A stretch of 64,000 nt of DNA. It comes from an uncultured Acetatifactor sp. Its GTDB lineage: Bacteria > Bacillota > Clostridia > Lachnospirales > Lachnospiraceae. The notes beneath the pieces were generated by a model. That model saw nothing but the letters and a program-made list of their open reading frames with translations. It did not search any database and had not been told where the DNA came from. Shown piece by piece: positions 42,561-50,751 of the stretch (position 1 is the first letter of the stretch; each line of letters starts with the position of its first letter). The DNA lies in contig CAJUAB010000018.1 in assembly GCA_910583845.1 (NCBI GenBank), forward strand, positions 1-64,000. The letters are read 5' to 3'. A program made the translations under genes and the position numbers.

Positions 42561-43892
42561 TTATACCGACGGCTGGGTGTCTTGTGATAACGAATTGTTT
42601 GCAGACGCTTTCTCCAGGAGTGCTTTCGCTATCTGTCCGGATGCCTCCTCTTCCTGCTCTTTTGAAATTTTCCGAAAACTTATATTTGTGGAATTTCTCG
42701 CTTTTTCAAGATCTTTCTTTTGTTTTTGCACCGCCTCACATGCGTCAACCAAATGTTTCTGAGCAACCCGCACAGCTGATTTTTCGCCGTCCTGCTCGGT
42801 AACCGCAATAATACACGCCTTTTTCACGGCATTTCTGATATCTCTTCCCACAAATTCATAATTTTCAGCCAAGGTGTCTATGTCCCAATCGCCGCTGGAA
42901 GGAATATTCAGCTGCACCTCCGTATCTCCGGCAGGATACAGATGTCTATGCCAGATTTCCCTGCGAGCCGCCGTATCCGGTTTGGGGATTTCAACACAAA
43001 TCAGCCTGGTTAAAAAAGCCGGATCATAGTTTTTTATCAGGTTTGTGGCAAATACAACAACACCATCAAAGTTTTCCAGACAGATGAGCAGCTGGCTCCG
43101 CATGGAGTTTATGGCCTGTTCAGAACCGTTTGAGACAGAGCTCAAACGGTTGGAAAGCATGGAATCGGCCTCGTCTATAAACAAAACCGCGTCCTGTTTC
43201 TGCGCCGCCAGAAAAATAGCCTTTAATTTCTGCGGACCTTCTCCATGCCACTTGCTTTCGATGTCGGCATATGTGGCCTTAATGATATTTTTCCCTAACT
43301 TGTCCGCAATCGCTTCCGCCGCCATTGTCTTGCCCGTTCCGGAGGCACCATACAGATTCAGCAGAACCGAGGGACTCATGATGGACTTAAGCCCCCATTT
43401 GTCAAACAAAAGTTCCCGGTTGGTCAAAACCGCGAGAGCTTCATCAAACTCGCGTTGAACCTCCTTGGACAAGACAATCTGCGAAAACCTGTATCTGGGC
43501 TTTTCAGCAACGTATTGTCTTGCGAGCTGTTCAAATTCATTTTCCTCCTGTTCTCTTGCGGGCAAATCCGTCTTCTTCACATTGGACAACGGCATATATT
43601 TTCCTTTTCCCTGGAATGATAACTGGCCGGGAATCATGTTATTCAGCCGCTCTCCCACCATTTGAACCATGGAGCTGAATTTTGCGGTTGCGTTGGGAAC
43701 GGAAGGTGCCTGATCAAACGCAATCGCAAAGTCAATCCCGCTCCCGCTTCCCTCTACAACTTCAACGGCAACGTTGTTGTTTGTGGAAAATGCTTCCCTG
43801 TACGCATTTTTCACAATGTCAACGGCCTGCCCCAGTAAATCTTTATTTAACTGACTTTTGTGAATGGTGATTAATATCAGTTTCAGCTCCAT
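42561..43892 (-). CDS. AAA+ ATPase, last gene of the peptide/protease cluster
   Basis: A 443-residue ATPase. Walker A is GASGTGKT (182-189), Walker B VLFIDEAD (about 236-243), sensor-1 Asn284 in VFATNLIKNYD, and an Arg finger candidate at 296. The classic-clade layout resembles FtsH/Cdc48/SpoVK ATPases with a helical lid at the end. Residues 1-130 form an N-domain that begins MELKLILITIHKSQL and that I do not recognise. The C-terminal 60 residues are charged and helical. No protease domain is fused. The start follows GGAGAGAAAGG. It probably remodels membrane or peptide substrates of the linked genes. Confidence 0.9.
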   Translation of the reverse strand: MELKLILITIHKSQLNKDLLGQAVDIVKNAYREAFSTNNNVAVEVVEGSGSGIDFAIAFDQAPSVPNATAKFSSMVQMVGERLNNMIPGQLSFQGKGKYMPLSNVKKTDLPAREQEENEFEQLARQYVAEKPRYRFSQIVLSKEVQREFDEALAVLTNRELLFDKWGLKSIMSPSVLLNLYGASGTGKTMAAEAIADKLGKNIIKATYADIESKWHGEGPQKLKAIFLAAQKQDAVLFIDEADSMLSNRLSSVSNGSEQAINSMRSQLLICLENFDGVVVFATNLIKNYDPAFLTRLICVEIPKPDTAARREIWHRHLYPAGDTEVQLNIPSSGDWDIDTLAENYEFVGRDIRNAVKKACIIAVTEQDGEKSAVRVAQKHLVDACEAVQKQKKDLEKARNSTNISFRKISKEQEEEASGQIAKALLEKASANNSLSQDTQPSV

Positions 43893-43908
43893 AGACCTTT
43901 CTCTCCTT

Positions 43909-44316
43909 TTATTTACTTGTGGTAAACCTGATCATATCCCCTTTTGATCTGAACAATTGTTTTGTCTTCTCGTCCATATCATTTGTTGTAAACATTTCTA
44001 TGGATTCGGCGTCTATTTCATTTTTATGATTGATAGTTGCCATTGTCACGCCATTATTCTCAAAAATATTGTCCAGTTCCTCCTTACTTATGGTACTTGT
44101 TCCATTCGTTTTGATTTCATTTTCTAGTGCCTCAGCCATTTTTTCCATGACTTTGGTCTGGGACACAATGATCTGGTCTCCATTGGTGTCCTCCATTCTT
44201 TTGCCGATTTTGTTCCTTAGCCAGGATAAAGTAATGGCAATTTCCTTGACAACCAGATACCCTAAAGCCATGACCCCCAGGGTAAGCAAAATGTTGGCCA
44301 GTAACGCAATAATCAT
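43909..44316 (-). CDS. Small membrane-anchored protein of the cluster
   Basis: A 135-residue protein with one N-terminal membrane segment (IIALLANILLTLGVMALGYL), then a charged cytoplasmic or external helical domain with an acidic C-terminal half. No family recognised. The ATG at 44316 follows GAGAGGGGG; an in-frame TTG at 44334 would overlap that site. It sits 16 bases before the AAA+ gene and shares the strand and spacing of the whole cluster. Confidence 0.7.
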   Translation of the reverse strand: MIIALLANILLTLGVMALGYLVVKEIAITLSWLRNKIGKRMEDTNGDQIIVSQTKVMEKMAEALENEIKTNGTSTISKEELDNIFENNGVTMATINHKNEIDAESIEMFTTNDMDEKTKQLFRSKGDMIRFTTSK

Positions 44317-44330
44317 GATTGTACCCCCTC

Positions 44331-44717
44331 TCAAAATATAGTATCTTTGTTCATAACCTTTGAATCGCTTCCGTCAAACCACTTTAATACGGAAGATCCC
44401 AGTTCATCAACCACCAGTCTTCGTCCCACGCACATCCTGTTATTGACTCTCAGTTCCCGTCCCTCCAAATCCATCATAACCTGGCACAGTTCAAACTTCC
44501 CGTTTTTCTTCTTGTAAAATACAAGGCACTGCTCCGCATCTCCGTATTTCTCCCTCTCCTTCATAAAGAAGGATACCAGATCGGAAAAATGAATTGTCGC
44601 AATGTGTGTGTTCTCCCAGGCAAACACATTCTCATATAGCCGCTGCCCCAGTTCCTCGAAAATGGATGCTCTCCGGACAGAATCATCCCTGTCATCTCCC
44701 TTTGCAAAGTCATACAT
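44331..44717 (-). CDS. Small soluble protein of the cluster
   Basis: A 128-residue, probably alpha/beta protein without membrane segments. Motif-like stretches include ENTHIATIHFSDLVSFFM and ELCQVMMDLEGRELRVNNRM. No family recognised. I prefer the ATG at 44717, preceded by GGAGG, over the ATG at 44732. Its stop lies 14 bases upstream of the next gene's start. Confidence 0.65.
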   Translation of the reverse strand: MYDFAKGDDRDDSVRRASIFEELGQRLYENVFAWENTHIATIHFSDLVSFFMKEREKYGDAEQCLVFYKKKNGKFELCQVMMDLEGRELRVNNRMCVGRRLVVDELGSSVLKWFDGSDSKVMNKDTIF

Positions 44718-44745
44718 TATTTTTGCCTCCATACTATAATTAAAA

Positions 44746-45072
44746 TTACGTACATATTCCGCAATACCGTCTTCCGACAGTAATGTCCTCTGCTACCGAT
44801 TCGCTTCTGATGGTTACTTCCGCCACCTTTTCATCTTCGGCGTTCATCATATCGAGCGTAATGACTGTTATATCCCCCTTCTCTTTTTCCCTCACGATAC
44901 CGGTAAGTACCTGCCCGACCATCTCTCTGGTTTTCTCCTCATCGCTCTCCCTGATCGCGTTGCGGCTCACTTCTTTTATATTAAGCGAGGTGAGTACTGC
45001 CACCGTAATAGAACATATGGCATACCCGACTGCCACCCCTAAAAGAAAACTCCCCAGCAATTCCCAAATCAC
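44746..45072 (-). CDS. Small membrane-anchored protein of the cluster
   Basis: A 108-residue protein with an N-terminal membrane segment (WELLGSFLLGVAVGYAICS) and a short charged domain ending in Cys residues (RRYCGICT). The start is a GTG at 45072, preceded by GGGAGG. No family recognised. It resembles the 43909-44316 product in overall plan (one anchor plus a small soluble part), though not in sequence. A 132-base gap before it holds no convincing gene. Confidence 0.65.
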   Translation of the reverse strand: MIWELLGSFLLGVAVGYAICSITVAVLTSLNIKEVSRNAIRESDEEKTREMVGQVLTGIVREKEKGDITVITLDMMNAEDEKVAEVTIRSESVAEDITVGRRYCGICT

Positions 45073-45204
45073 TTTTTATCCTCCCTCCAGTTTATTATGA
45101 TCATATCTTTTCCATTGAATTTTGTCCGGAGCGGCAAAGACAGGATATTATAATTGATCAACCGCAGGGATACCAATTGCAATGTATACCCACGTTTTCA
45201 TCAC

Positions 45205-45633
45205 TTATTTCTCCCTGATCTCAATTATACCCTTACTCTTTTGAAGAAGCTGCTCCAGAGCAGGCTCCATCTCCATAAAATTAATCACACGATAGGAATT
45301 GATCCCCGTCCCGTCTTCTTTACTTACCCATTGAATCAGATAATGCTCCCTGTCCAGCGTTTCATTACAATTTCCCCCTATTATCTCAGAAAGCTCGTCC
45401 GTCAGATAGGATACATACCTGCGCCCGCCGTCTGTCTCGTTTGCCTGAAACCACTCTGACAGCATTTGTCCGGTAATGGTTTCTACCACCTCCTGGTTCA
45501 TTACCTGCTGCCCCACAGGCTGGGATTCTGAAGCGTCTACAGCTCCCCCCTTCGCGCGTCTGACTTCCACGGCCGCAATGCCGGCCCCCACTGCCGCTCC
45601 CAGCGCAAGCAGTCCCTTCATTATGTTCCCCAT
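45205..45633 (-). CDS. Small membrane-anchored protein of the cluster
   Basis: A 142-residue protein. A short hydrophobic start (MKGLLALGAAVGAGIAAVEV) looks like a membrane anchor or signal, followed by an alpha/beta domain with YLIQWVSKEDGTGINSYRVI. Family unknown. The ATG at 45633 overlaps the end of the M48 gene by 13 bases and follows GGAAAGGAG. Confidence 0.65.
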   Translation of the reverse strand: MGNIMKGLLALGAAVGAGIAAVEVRRAKGGAVDASESQPVGQQVMNQEVVETITGQMLSEWFQANETDGGRRYVSYLTDELSEIIGGNCNETLDREHYLIQWVSKEDGTGINSYRVINFMEMEPALEQLLQKSKGIIEIREK

Positions 45634-47252
45634 ACAATTCTCCTTTCCATAAAATTCTTCAATATGACCAACAAACCCGCAATACTTGCAGCAGCTTCCT
45701 CTCTTTCAACGGAACACATAACATCGCCATCCAGGAGAAAATCCATCATATCGTAATTTTTCTTCCCGATCAGATTTCCCCTTGCGAATCGGCTCCAGCT
45801 CATGTACCTTGGAATACCCTTGTCCCTTTTGTAAAATATTCCCGTGTCGCAAACTGCCAATAGCTGAGCCGCGATCTGCCCGCTCTGCTCATATGCGTAG
45901 ACCGCTTCGTTCCGTGGAATCCATAGCAGCTTTCTCAAAGTCTCCTCTCCGCCCCCCTGATTACCGCCCCCATAATCCTCCCTTATTGCGATGTGATTCA
46001 GCGGCTTTTTCTGGCAGTATTCGTGCAGGCCCTCCCGGATCGCGTCAAGATATTGTCTGCGCGCCCCAGCCATTACGTCCTCCATCTCCTTCTCCATGCT
46101 TTTTTCTTCCGCGGCCGCATAGCGCAGCATCCAGGAGGCGGCCTCCGGATCTCTGGGCAGATAGCCTTTCACACCTTTCTCCAGCAGCATTCCCAGATGC
46201 GCAACTGCATTTACATGCCCCGCCAGAGCCGCTTTCCGGAGATACTCTACACCTGTATATACATTCCGCCGGATCACTTTTCCCTCTACATACATCCTTC
46301 CCAGACAGTCCATGGCTTCCAGGCTGCCTGTTTTTGCCGCAAAATGAATCTTCGCCAAGCCCTGCGCCCTGTTTGCGGAGAGGTCCTTTACACCCTGTTC
46401 AAACAACGTATGATCTGCTGCCTCTTCCCTGTCCGAACCGTAAAAATTGTAACCGACCTGTGGAAATAGCTCCCTGCATTCCCCGGAAGCGCTCCAGCGG
46501 CTTAGCTCCGCCATACGCGCCGTCACAAAGGGAACCGGTGAATCATGGAGCAGCGCCTGCGCCACAATTTGTTGCATCATACCGATATGATCCGGCAAAA
46601 CGGCATTCTGCACATTTTTGACAATCCGTCTATAATCAAAATCAATTCCATGTCTGTTGTCCGTACCGCCTGCTGATTTTGTCAGCGCGCTTAACACAAC
46701 CTCCGTGTCCCCGCAGCAGATCGCCGCCGCGCGGTCCGCCGTATAATCGGCCGTTCTGAGCCAATTGATCATAGTCAGGCGTACGGTTGCCAAAGCGATT
46801 TCCGATATTTTGTCCGGAAGGAATCTTTCTATATCGTCGAGCAGATCAACCAACTCCAGAAATTCAATATGACCACATCCTATATGCCCCAGCTCGTGCC
46901 CCAATATTGCGGTCAGTTCGTCATCCGAATACTCCTCCAGACAAGAACCGCTCAGAATAATGGCATAGTCATCCTGCCCTCCGATTGTTTTCGCCGCCAT
47001 AGCATACTCATTCCCCAGATAAAGGGGAACCGTCTCGTCAATTCCAAGTTTCTCCCTGGCAATACAAAGCAGCCTGTACAGCCTGGGACAGGTTTTCTCT
47101 GTAACGAGGAAATTCCGGTCAATAATCTGCGCGTAAAATGTCAGGCTGGCATATTCCCGGTCAATGACTGCCAGCATCGCATGAATGATCGGGTTCTGCA
47201 ACAGAACTGCCATATACTTCTTCTCGTTCACATGCCTGAAATCGTTAAGCAC
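45621..47252 (-). CDS. M48-family peptidase with Sel1-like repeats
   Basis: A 543-residue protein. A zinc-protease motif HELGH (residues 119-123) lies in DDELTAILGHELGHIGCGH, typical of M48. The usual downstream Glu ligand (E-x-x-A-D) appears as Asp in ADYTADRAA, a conservative change to note. Residues around 310-390 form Sel1-like repeats (AMDCLGRMYVEGKVIRRN, then YLRKAALAGHVNAVAHLGM). No membrane segment is seen. The start is a GTG at 47252 after GGAGGAGGG, overlapping the previous gene by 8 bases. Two upstream neighbours are relatives without the HEXXH. Confidence 0.85.
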   Translation of the reverse strand: MLNDFRHVNEKKYMAVLLQNPIIHAMLAVIDREYASLTFYAQIIDRNFLVTEKTCPRLYRLLCIAREKLGIDETVPLYLGNEYAMAAKTIGGQDDYAIILSGSCLEEYSDDELTAILGHELGHIGCGHIEFLELVDLLDDIERFLPDKISEIALATVRLTMINWLRTADYTADRAAAICCGDTEVVLSALTKSAGGTDNRHGIDFDYRRIVKNVQNAVLPDHIGMMQQIVAQALLHDSPVPFVTARMAELSRWSASGECRELFPQVGYNFYGSDREEAADHTLFEQGVKDLSANRAQGLAKIHFAAKTGSLEAMDCLGRMYVEGKVIRRNVYTGVEYLRKAALAGHVNAVAHLGMLLEKGVKGYLPRDPEAASWMLRYAAAEEKSMEKEMEDVMAGARRQYLDAIREGLHEYCQKKPLNHIAIREDYGGGNQGGGEETLRKLLWIPRNEAVYAYEQSGQIAAQLLAVCDTGIFYKRDKGIPRYMSWSRFARGNLIGKKNYDMMDFLLDGDVMCSVEREEAAASIAGLLVILKNFMERRIVWGT

Positions 47253-48021
47253 GCATTTGCCCTCCTCCCAAATCCAGATAAAACCTCTGAATCTCTGAGT
47301 ATCTTTCCGGGGCCCAGTCCTGGCTGTCAAAGAGATAATAATATGCCTTGGGAATCGAATTTGTGTGATGAAAATCCTTCACCTGGCTGTCAAACAGATC
47401 TTCGCCCGTTCCGCACTTCATCCGCTTTAACGCATGCTCCGAAAGTGTATTGGCCAGGATAGACTGTAGTGTAAGTTCCAGATTATGCGTAGCCAGCAAA
47501 AAAGCCCTGTCATATGTATAAAATCTTGCCCTCATCCATTGGTTGGACGCCACACCCACTAAAACAGAAAAGCCAGGGACAAGGCCGGAAAAAAATTTTG
47601 CGGACCACAGGAGGAACATTGTCTTATGATGGCCGGCCAGGATTCCGGCAACCCGTGAAGCCAGGATTCCACGCAGCATCTCATCGGATAGCTTATTCAG
47701 AAAATGCTCGGAAATAACAATGTAGGGATTGTCAAAGCCATGTATTTCCGCCGTCAGGTCATAGTCTCTCTTTACATACAGCGAAGGAATCTCCTTGAGT
47801 CCGAACCGATCACAGGACCAGGCCAGCATGTCCTGGATCGCAGGCGACATTTCACCGCTTATCTCGATGCAGGATGCCTTATCAAAGCAGGCGTACACAT
47901 CCTCAATTCCGTTGTCAAGTAAAAATGTCTGGATTTTTTCTATCACAACGTTCTCCCAAATCCGGTTCATCCATGAAATATCCCCGGGATGCCGGAAATC
48001 CTTTTCATCAAGCGCCCCCAT
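47245..48021 (-). CDS. Inactive M48-like protein (HEXXH lost)
   Basis: A 258-residue relative of the M48 protein encoded just downstream. Aligned segments are LYVKRDYDLTAEIHGFDNPY, IVISEHFLNKLSDEMLRGIL and the metal-site region, where HELGH is replaced by SRVAG while the following GH is kept (LAGHH). The later YDRAFLLA matches the DRxxxLA of its relatives. A hydrophobic stretch (FFSGLVPGFSVLVGVAS) may be a membrane hairpin. Without the His pair it should not bind catalytic zinc. The start follows GGCGGAGG, 3 bases after the preceding stop. Confidence 0.75.
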   Translation of the reverse strand: MGALDEKDFRHPGDISWMNRIWENVVIEKIQTFLLDNGIEDVYACFDKASCIEISGEMSPAIQDMLAWSCDRFGLKEIPSLYVKRDYDLTAEIHGFDNPYIVISEHFLNKLSDEMLRGILASRVAGILAGHHKTMFLLWSAKFFSGLVPGFSVLVGVASNQWMRARFYTYDRAFLLATHNLELTLQSILANTLSEHALKRMKCGTGEDLFDSQVKDFHHTNSIPKAYYYLFDSQDWAPERYSEIQRFYLDLGGGQMRA

Positions 48022-48024
48022 ACT

Positions 48025-48849
48025 TTACCTCCGCCCGTACTTTTTCATAATTGCGGCATAGCCCCCGGGATTCATATACCAGTTAAACAAATCACACAGC
48101 ATTTTATTTCCCGCTCCCTCGATATACTTGGTATCGTTCCACAATGCGCTGATTTTTGTAACGGTATTCTTCATGGTTCTCTGCGACTTTTTGTAGCATT
48201 CCTGATATTTCCCCACGTATGAAACGGCCTGGGCTTCGGTACAGATCAGCGCTTCGGCTTCGGATACCGGCAGTCCCAATTCGAATAAATGGCACTTAGC
48301 CGCCGCTTTGAAAGACTGACACGCAAGCAGCCCCCCTCTGTCGGAAGTCGCGTCCGCGGCGTGTATATAATCCATAAATGGTTTTTTTATGATATCCAGC
48401 ATCAGGTAAGACGGAAAATACGCGGAAATTGTCGCAAGCTCCACATGCCCCGCCTTCATCATGGCAACTGCATTTCCCAGAGAATAATACATCATATCAT
48501 CGTCAAATCTTTCCAGGGTATAATCTGAAATGGTTATGTAAAACAAATCGTCACATCCGCAAGGAGATATATTATTCGCGGCGTTGTGAGCGATACAGAT
48601 CTGTGGAATTTTTCCCCGATAATCCAGAATTTCACACACATCATATAAAATCCTGTAAATTCGTGCGTGTGACGCCGCTGTCGCTTTTATATATACGCCG
48701 TCAACAAATGGTTTCATCAGCGATATACTCAGCTGATTCATATTCTGTATTATGGCTTGTGTACAAAGGGACGAGAAAATTACCTTTTTTTCTTCCTCAT
48801 AAGGATGCATAAAATCAGCGATCTCCAGGCCCTGCAGTTTGAATTTCAT
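48025..48849 (-). CDS. Second inactive M48-like protein (HEXXH lost)
   Basis: A 274-residue protein that aligns with its two downstream neighbours: FYITISDYTLERFDDDMMYY, then the metal-site region where HELGH reads NAVAM, with the following GH kept (MKAGHVE), then TSDRGGLLA. It lacks the zinc-binding His pair. The C-terminal helical part is rich in Lys and aromatic residues. The ATG at 48849 follows GAGG. It starts 28 bases after the end of the small peptide gene. Confidence 0.75.
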   Translation of the reverse strand: MKFKLQGLEIADFMHPYEEEKKVIFSSLCTQAIIQNMNQLSISLMKPFVDGVYIKATAASHARIYRILYDVCEILDYRGKIPQICIAHNAANNISPCGCDDLFYITISDYTLERFDDDMMYYSLGNAVAMMKAGHVELATISAYFPSYLMLDIIKKPFMDYIHAADATSDRGGLLACQSFKAAAKCHLFELGLPVSEAEALICTEAQAVSYVGKYQECYKKSQRTMKNTVTKISALWNDTKYIEGAGNKMLCDLFNWYMNPGGYAAIMKKYGRR

Positions 48850-48876
48850 AGGCAATGCCTCATTTTATTTTCATCG

Positions 48877-49005
48877 TCAGTTTCTCATGTGCTGCCACCC
48901 TGGATGCTTCTTGCACTGGCTCGATGTAAACATCTGGCAACAGGCATTTACAGCCGCAGCGGCGTTTTCCTTTCTGATTAATTTTGGTTTGGTATATGTC
49001 TTCAT
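48877..49005 (-). CDS. 42-residue peptide, candidate RiPP precursor
   Basis: A short gene missed by ordinary ORF calling. It encodes 42 residues with Cys22, Cys23 and Cys31. The N-terminal part is basic (MKTYTKPKLIRKEN, a plausible leader), then AAAAVNACC and a core-like TSSQCKKHPGWQH. AGGAGG lies 8 bases before the ATG, and the ATG overlaps the maturase stop codon (ATGA). Size, position and Cys content fit the substrate of a radical SAM/SPASM enzyme, perhaps a thioether-bridged peptide. I know of no named precursor family matching it. Confidence 0.75.
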   Translation of the reverse strand: MKTYTKPKLIRKENAAAAVNACCQMFTSSQCKKHPGWQHMRN

Positions 49006-50312
49006 AAAAAGCCTCCTGATACAGATTCCTTCAGAGCCTCCGCGAGCATGCAAGAATCGGCGCTTCTGGCGGGAAAACCATTTTCACGGATCGCGCTTCC
49101 CAGGCAAGGAGAACACCACTCCCGTTGCCTGCATTCCCCGCAGTCAGCTCCCAGATCACGATAGGTCATTTTCCTGATTCTCTTCAGTTCCTCGGACTGT
49201 GTCCAGATTCCGCGTATTGTCATTTCATGAATATTGCCAATGGATACGGGATACGCATTGCATGGATAGACTTCACCGTATGGATTAACGGACAGCGCGT
49301 CCCTCCCACAGCCACAGACAGAGTCTGATTTAGCGGAAGTCGCATCTATTTCTTTGGGCGAATACTTCTGTTCAAGCCACATAACCCGTTTATATGCCTC
49401 GACGTCCATCAAGCGGAATCTGTCCGATGGCACTCCGGAATGCGAATACATCACCGTCATTGTGGACTCCACCGTGACACCCAGTTTCCTGGAGAGCTTC
49501 AAAAGATTCTCATAATCATGGACATTTTGTTTCATAACTACGGTTTTTATAAACACATCAATCCCTCTTGCCTTTACAAGGAGCAGGGTCCTCATGCTTT
49601 TTTCAAATGACCCCTGAATCCCCGTTATGCCGTCATGCACTGCCGGGGTTCCTCCATAAAAGCTGAACGAAATGCTGTTGGGACGCAGTTCTATTAATTC
49701 GTCCAGCATATCACTCTCTATAGCAAGACCGTTTGTGTAGAGATTGACCAGCATACGGCGCTTCTGCGCATACCGGACAATTTCTAAAAAATCGGGGTGC
49801 AATGTAGGTTCGCCGCCTGTAATTAGCAGAGAAAGGCAATTCATTTCCGCCAATTCATCAATGATGCGCACATAATCCCGCAGCCTTAATTCCTTCCCGC
49901 AATCGCGGAAATCATCAATATAACAATGAATACATTTTTCATTGCAGCGATAGGTGAGTTCCAGACAGACGGACATGATCTGGCCACTGGCACCGCAAAC
50001 GGCATGCACAATATCCCTGATCCTCTCCGCCCCTGCCTTTTCTTTGTCAGAAGGGGACCATATGATTTCATTTTGCAGCAATATCTCGATAAATTCGGGA
50101 ATATCTCTCTCAAGGGAACTGTCTCCCACATCATAGATCTCCCGTAACGACATGAGCAATCCATCAGATGTACAATCCGGATTCTGTTCTATAAAGGTCA
50201 ATATATCATATACAATCTCATTAAATAAGAAATCCCTGCGCTGGACAACACTGCGAACATATGTAAAATTGCCATAGACTCTATAATAGATATCATCACA
50301 AATTCGGAGCAT
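49002..50312 (-). CDS. Radical SAM/SPASM peptide maturase with PqqD-like domain
   Basis: A 436-residue maturase. Residues 1-95 form a PqqD-like RiPP-recognition domain (VVQRRDFLFNEIVYDILTFI...LQNEII). The radical SAM motif is CNEKCIHC (about Cys121-128), with GGEPTLH binding SAM. The C-terminal SPASM domain has CGCGRDALSVNPYGEVYPC, then CGECRQREWCSPC and a last DSC, enough for two auxiliary clusters. This plan matches enzymes that modify ribosomal peptides. The start at 50312 follows GAGGAATCAATAGG. Its stop overlaps the 42-residue peptide gene, the likely substrate. Confidence 0.92.
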   Translation of the reverse strand: MLRICDDIYYRVYGNFTYVRSVVQRRDFLFNEIVYDILTFIEQNPDCTSDGLLMSLREIYDVGDSSLERDIPEFIEILLQNEIIWSPSDKEKAGAERIRDIVHAVCGASGQIMSVCLELTYRCNEKCIHCYIDDFRDCGKELRLRDYVRIIDELAEMNCLSLLITGGEPTLHPDFLEIVRYAQKRRMLVNLYTNGLAIESDMLDELIELRPNSISFSFYGGTPAVHDGITGIQGSFEKSMRTLLLVKARGIDVFIKTVVMKQNVHDYENLLKLSRKLGVTVESTMTVMYSHSGVPSDRFRLMDVEAYKRVMWLEQKYSPKEIDATSAKSDSVCGCGRDALSVNPYGEVYPCNAYPVSIGNIHEMTIRGIWTQSEELKRIRKMTYRDLGADCGECRQREWCSPCLGSAIRENGFPARSADSCMLAEALKESVSGGFL

Positions 50313-50467
50313 CCTATTGATTCCTCGTATTCATCAGGAGACACTAAATCAATTAATCGGTCCGTAATCCTTGAATGACAAACATCGACATTTTTATTAT
50401 GGTACTCCCCCTTGCGGCAAAAGGCCATGCCGTTTGAGACATAGTTCAACATTTCCTCAAACGACAT
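50313..50467 (-). CDS. Possible small ORF before the maturase gene
   Basis: A reverse frame from about 50467 (MSFEEMLNYVSNGMAFC) runs across the hairpin and continues in a different frame into the maturase gene (stop near 50198). The part before 50312 reads as sensible protein (CRKGEYHNKNVDVCHSRITDRL), with two Cys. The start has no good ribosome binding site, and the hairpin overlaps it. It could be a second short peptide or a remnant. Confidence 0.25.
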
Positions 50468-50478
50468 GGCCTTTTCCG
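50414..50478. terminator. Long hairpin, probably a two-way terminator
   Basis: AAAAGGCCATGCCGTTTGAG and CTCAAACGACATGGCCTTTT form a stem of about 20 bp with one mismatch and a loop of about 20 bases; T residues follow on either strand. It lies between the XRE-TPR regulator and the maturase gene, and would stop transcription of the regulator, and of leftward or rightward read-through. Confidence 0.6.
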
Positions 50479-50595
50479 CCAAAACCTCATACAATTAAGC
50501 ATAACACGCACCCGGTAAGGAGGGCCGTCCGGCCGTTCCACGCCTTGAAAAGATCTCATGCGCCTCTAAAAACCTACAATAAAGGAGAAAATACT

Positions 50596-50751
50596 ATGAA
50601 AACCATAAAAAAAGGAATTGTTCTGACCATTTGTCTCGCGCTGCTCTGCGCCGCAGCCATGGGCCTGTCCACTAGCCTGCGCGCCAGCAATCCTTCTGCT
50701 GATTCCGTCCTTCTTGCCTGCATAGAAGCTCCTCACAATGATCGGCATTGA
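50596..50751 (+). CDS. 51-residue secreted peptide, candidate signalling pro-peptide
   Basis: A short gene on the plus strand with a strong binding site (AAAGGAG, 9 bases before the ATG). The product has a clear export signal: KKGIVLTICLALLCAAAMGL, then a short C-terminal part (residues 25-51, ending ACIEAPHNDRH). The last 80 bases overlap, on the opposite strand, the 3' end of the XRE-TPR regulator gene. Short exported pro-peptides next to such regulators are the pattern of RRNPP quorum sensing, so I infer a signal peptide whose mature form is cut from the C-terminal part. Direct evidence is lacking. Confidence 0.65.
   Translation: MKTIKKGIVLTICLALLCAAAMGLSTSLRASNPSADSVLLACIEAPHNDRH

Noticed and set aside
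45148..45201. A 17-codon reverse ORF (MKTWVYIAIGIPAVDQL) in the gap before the 45205-45633 gene's neighbour
   Set aside because: It is very short, overlaps the preceding stop codon and has only a weak binding site. A membrane micropeptide is possible but cannot be supported.
50198..50312. Extension of the small reverse frame into the maturase gene
   Set aside because: The overlapping maturase frame has strong PqqD-like sequence and its own binding site; the overlapping part of the other frame does not look like protein.
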